Assembly (NCBI GenBank): GCA_945897725.1
Contig: CAMDFR010000012.1
Coordinates: 1-64,000 of the forward strand
Reading direction: 5' to 3'
DNA from: Chitinophaga pinensis
Lineage (GTDB): Bacteria > Bacteroidota > Bacteroidia > Chitinophagales > CAMDFR01
Length of the DNA stretch: 64,000 bases
This document shows positions 61,385 through 64,000 of the stretch, in pieces; within the stretch, counting starts at the first letter, position 1, and each line of letters begins with the position of its first letter. Under the pieces are notes generated by a model. The model had not been told where the DNA came from and did not search any database. It saw only the letters and a program-made list of their open reading frames with translations. Made by a program: the position numbers and the translations under genes.

Positions 61385-62740
61385 TTAATCTTTTTGAAAA
61401 GTACTGTAAAAGTTATTGTTTTTCTTATCATTCAGGACGATGGTATAAGTTCCGGTAGCTAGATTGGCAATGTTGATATGATCGGTCGTATGACCTTTTA
61501 TCGTTTTAACAATGGCACCACTTGTATTGAAGATAGTGATGGTTTGGATTTCTGTTCCCAATGTAGCCTCATCAAAATAGATAATATCTGAAGCTGGATT
61601 AGGATATACCGTAAATATTTGACTAGCATTGATGCTTTCAATTCCTGTATTATCTCTCACCAGAATATAGTCTGTTTTAGCCAATGTATCTGCTCCATCG
61701 GCGGTACCTAAAATCCCTGGTATTACTGCCTGCAGCTCCACTGTATACAATCCATATGCACTGAATTGTAGATTGGGATTCATAGAAGTAGATGTTGTTC
61801 CATTAACATAAGCACAAGTACTTGGTGTTACGGTCCAACGATAATTAGATGTCCCAAAATCAGGAGCTGTGTTATTTGTCATGTATACGGTATCTAGCAT
61901 ATTACAAACCGTTTTGTCTGCCACAAAATCTGCCACTGGATAGACAAGTGGCGCAATGTATCTGTAATTATCTCTGTATCTAATCGTGGTTGGAACAAAC
62001 AGGCCCCCAGTTTCAGTACCTTGAACTTCGAGTATTGGAATTTTTTCTCCATTACACAACCATTTGTAAGTGGTGCTTGTTCTTGGAATGGCAAATGGTG
62101 TTGGAAACAAAGAAAGCGTAATCGAATCTATTTCATCTACAAATGATTTTAATCTAATGGCATTAAAGGTTCCATATGGTGTAGTGATACTGCCCCATCC
62201 ATCTACCTCATTATATCTTGTGCCTTTCTGACGAAGATCTAATACTGTTGGAACGCTGATGGTGACATCGAATGTAGAAGTATCTTTTCTACCATAATTC
62301 AGTGGAAACTGATATACCTCATCTACGTCTGAATAAGTTGCAGGAATGGGAAAGCCTGTTAACTCTGCTCCATAGCCTTCAATGGTATATTTAGTAGATG
62401 ATTTTTTGTAAAAATTATAGACATTTCTAAACATGATAGGTCCACCGCCAATACTATCAGCTAATTTTACTCCAAAAGCAAAAAAGCCGAAAGAAAGCAC
62501 ATATGCTGGATTGATGGCTAATGCACTTTTGAATTTGTAAAGATCTTGACCTGTAGGCGTCAGGGAGGAAAAATCCCAATTATAAGCTGTATCTGTTAGG
62601 GTATAATCATTGATATCTGAAGTGATGCTATATCTGATGGTGTCATCAGTATTTGGCATATCTGCATTTGTAATGGTGATTTGAGAATAGCCATTAAAAA
62701 AAGTAAAGCAGGAAACTAGTAGTAAAAAAAGTTTTTTCAT
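61385..62740 (-). CDS. Secreted protein with PKD-like and T9SS sorting domains
   Basis: 451 residues. Signal peptide (1-19, ending FNGYSQ). The N-terminal part (20-270) is beta-rich, with the pattern NWDFSSLTPTGQDLYKFKSA and WGSITTPYGTFNAIRLKSF known from uncharacterised Bacteroidota secreted proteins. A PKD-like Ig domain (about 275-365: VADFVADKTVCNMLDTVYMTN, YTVELQAV) precedes a T9SS type A domain (VYPNPASDIIYFDE ... LATGTYTIVLND). Cell-surface or secreted; function unknown. Monocistronic by context. Confidence 0.8.
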   Translation of the reverse strand: MKKLFLLLVSCFTFFNGYSQITITNADMPNTDDTIRYSITSDINDYTLTDTAYNWDFSSLTPTGQDLYKFKSALAINPAYVLSFGFFAFGVKLADSIGGGPIMFRNVYNFYKKSSTKYTIEGYGAELTGFPIPATYSDVDEVYQFPLNYGRKDTSTFDVTISVPTVLDLRQKGTRYNEVDGWGSITTPYGTFNAIRLKSFVDEIDSITLSLFPTPFAIPRTSTTYKWLCNGEKIPILEVQGTETGGLFVPTTIRYRDNYRYIAPLVYPVADFVADKTVCNMLDTVYMTNNTAPDFGTSNYRWTVTPSTCAYVNGTTSTSMNPNLQFSAYGLYTVELQAVIPGILGTADGADTLAKTDYILVRDNTGIESINASQIFTVYPNPASDIIYFDEATLGTEIQTITIFNTSGAIVKTIKGHTTDHINIANLATGTYTIVLNDKKNNNFYSTFQKD

Positions 62741-62792
62741 CTTGATTATTTTGTTGAATCAAAATTACTGAATTTTAGGTATATATATTCAA

Positions 62793-64000
62793 TTATCTGT
62801 TAAAGCTAATCCTATGTCCTTTTACAGATTCGTCGAATTTTCCATGATGATAGACTAAATGACCGCTGACAAATGTATGTGTTCCTTTACCGATAAATGT
62901 TTCTCCTTCTAATGGACTCCAGCCGCAGGAATAGAGAATATTTGAATGGCTTACGGTTTCTTTTTCATTTAAATCTAGGATAACTGCATCTGCAAAGAAG
63001 CCCTCTTGTATAAATCCTCTTTCTTTGATTTGAAAGCAAATCGCAACATCATGACACATTTTGTTGACGATATTTTCTAGACTAATTTTTCCTTCTTTAT
63101 AAAAAGAAAGCATCGCTTGTAAGCTATGTTGAACCAATGGTCCACCGCTTGGTATTTGTGTATAATGTGCCGCATTTTTTTCTTCCAAAGTATGTGGTGC
63201 GTGATCTGTTGCAATCACATCAATTCTTCCGTCCAATACTGCATTCCATATCGCATTTTTATCAGAAGCAGATTTTATGGCAGGATTCCACTTGATAAAA
63301 TTTCCTTTTTGTTCATAATCATGGTCATCGAACCATAAGTGATGTATGCAGGCCTCCGCTGTAATTCGCTTCTCTTTTAAGGGGATTTTATTGCTAAATA
63401 AATCACATTCTGCTGCTGTTGAAATATGTAAAATATGAAGTCTTGTTTGGTGTTTTTTTGCTAACTCAATAGCATTGGAAGAGGAGATAAGACAAGCTTC
63501 TCGACTTCTGATTATTGGATGTTCATGAATAGGAATCAACTCACCATACTTGGCTTTAGCAATGGCTAAATTATGTTGAATGGTATGTTCATCTTCACAA
63601 TGCGTTGCAATAAGCACCGGTGCATTTCGAAATAAATTATCTAATATCACTTCATTATCCACCAACATATTTCCAGTGCTGCTACCCATAAAAACTTTGA
63701 TGCCACAGACATCTGAATAGTCTATCCCCAACACATTATCGAGATTATCATTGGATGCTCCCATGTAAAATGAATAGTTTGCCAAGGATTGGTTTTTAGC
63801 GATAGCATATTTTTCTTCTAACAAAGATTTGTTGAGGGTAGGAGGCTTGGTATTAGGCATTTCCATGTAGGTAGTAATACCGCCTGCTACAGCTGCTTTT
63901 GCTTCGCTGTAGATATTGCCTTTGTGTGTTAAACCTGGTTCTCTAAAATGAACTTGATCATCAATCAATCCGGGGATGAGGTATTTGCCTTCACCGTTGA
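62793..64000 (-). CDS. Dihydroorotase, N-terminus cut by window edge
   Basis: Amidohydrolase of pyrimidine synthesis, closing carbamoyl-aspartate to dihydroorotate. The frame stays open to the last base of the window (KYLIPGLIDDQVHFREPG), so about 45-55 N-terminal residues are missing; the internal TTG at 63968 is not the start. Class I motifs: DDQVHFREPGLTHKG, MEMPNTKP, GIKVFMGSSTGN, THCEDE, HILHIST and IATDHAPHT. The usual metal motif HxH reads QxH here, a form seen in other Bacteroidota dihydroorotases as far as I recall; the remaining ligands are intact. Confidence 0.88.
   Translation of the reverse strand, partial: NGEGKYLIPGLIDDQVHFREPGLTHKGNIYSEAKAAVAGGITTYMEMPNTKPPTLNKSLLEEKYAIAKNQSLANYSFYMGASNDNLDNVLGIDYSDVCGIKVFMGSSTGNMLVDNEVILDNLFRNAPVLIATHCEDEHTIQHNLAIAKAKYGELIPIHEHPIIRSREACLISSSNAIELAKKHQTRLHILHISTAAECDLFSNKIPLKEKRITAEACIHHLWFDDHDYEQKGNFIKWNPAIKSASDKNAIWNAVLDGRIDVIATDHAPHTLEEKNAAHYTQIPSGGPLVQHSLQAMLSFYKEGKISLENIVNKMCHDVAICFQIKERGFIQEGFFADAVILDLNEKETVSHSNILYSCGWSPLEGETFIGKGTHTFVSGHLVYHHGKFDESVKGHRISFNR

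Overview
This is an AT-rich stretch of a chromosome from the phylum Bacteroidota, probably a free-living, Chitinophagales/Saprospirales-like or flavobacterial-type organism; the genus cannot be named from sequence alone. The evidence is: several secreted proteins ending in a type IX secretion (T9SS) sorting domain with YPNP motifs; a CarboxypepD_reg-like TonB-dependent receptor; Bacteroidota-only families (DUF4296, the PUR/DUF3276 protein, long NusB, SDR-type threonine dehydrogenase); the gene order miaB - sigma-54 activator - lptE - TPR protein - secG; and repeated TAnnTTTG -7 promoter elements with little Shine-Dalgarno signal. Both window edges cut a gene: a REP-associated tyrosine transposase at the left and dihydroorotase at the right.

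Layout. 1-2.8 kb: truncated RAYT transposase with its palindrome, tRNA-Gln, an SDR oxidoreductase, an FkbM methyltransferase and tRNA-Met. 2.9-6.2 kb (minus): MBL hydrolase, ribH, an anchored TPR protein and pdhA. 6.2-9.1 kb (plus): recF, a DciA-like DUF721 protein and a LysM-TPR protein. 9.3-14.1 kb (minus): secG, TPR protein, lptE, sigma-54 activator, miaB. 14.2-17.4 kb: fatty acid desaturase, threonine dehydrogenase, methyltransferase. 17.7-22.6 kb (minus): two-component system, PUR protein, ABC exporter. 22.7-30.4 kb: leucine dehydrogenase, nusB, DUF1573 lipoprotein, yajC, a methyltransferase (minus), leuS, an LpxL-like acyltransferase. 30.5-37.0 kb: secreted lamin-tail protein, TonB-dependent receptor and secreted endonuclease I, a possible extracellular DNA scavenging locus. 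37.2-47.0 kb: folK, cation/proton antiporter, glycosyltransferase, DUF4296 lipoprotein, YggS, HMG-CoA lyase, a T9SS protein, trhO, an unpaired CoA-transferase subunit A and holA. 47.5-56.4 kb: a tight nine-gene nucleotide-sugar operon. 56.4-64 kb: a small secreted protein, DUF1295 membrane protein, RsmB/NOP methyltransferase, sigma factor, CarH-like MerR regulator, T9SS/PKD protein and dihydroorotase.

How the genes work together. The sugar operon makes UDP-glucuronate, UDP-xylose, an N-acetylhexosaminuronate (with aminotransferase and acetyltransferase for a diacetamido sugar) and the last three steps of dTDP-rhamnose, all for surface polysaccharide. LeuDH, HMG-CoA lyase and the CoA-transferase subunit fit leucine breakdown but are not clustered. 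SecG and YajC belong to the Sec translocon; LptE and the LpxL-like enzyme to outer membrane lipid.

The most distinctive signal is in the 310-bp gap between the CarH-like B12-binding regulator and the sigma factor gene. Two inverted repeats built on TGTTTAA...TTAAACA, both with exactly 16-bp spacers, lie there, one over the predicted sigma promoter: a candidate light/B12 switch. A second pattern is a set of GC-rich extragenic elements in convergent gaps, with a shared head and a hairpin whose arms differ in sequence but still pair.
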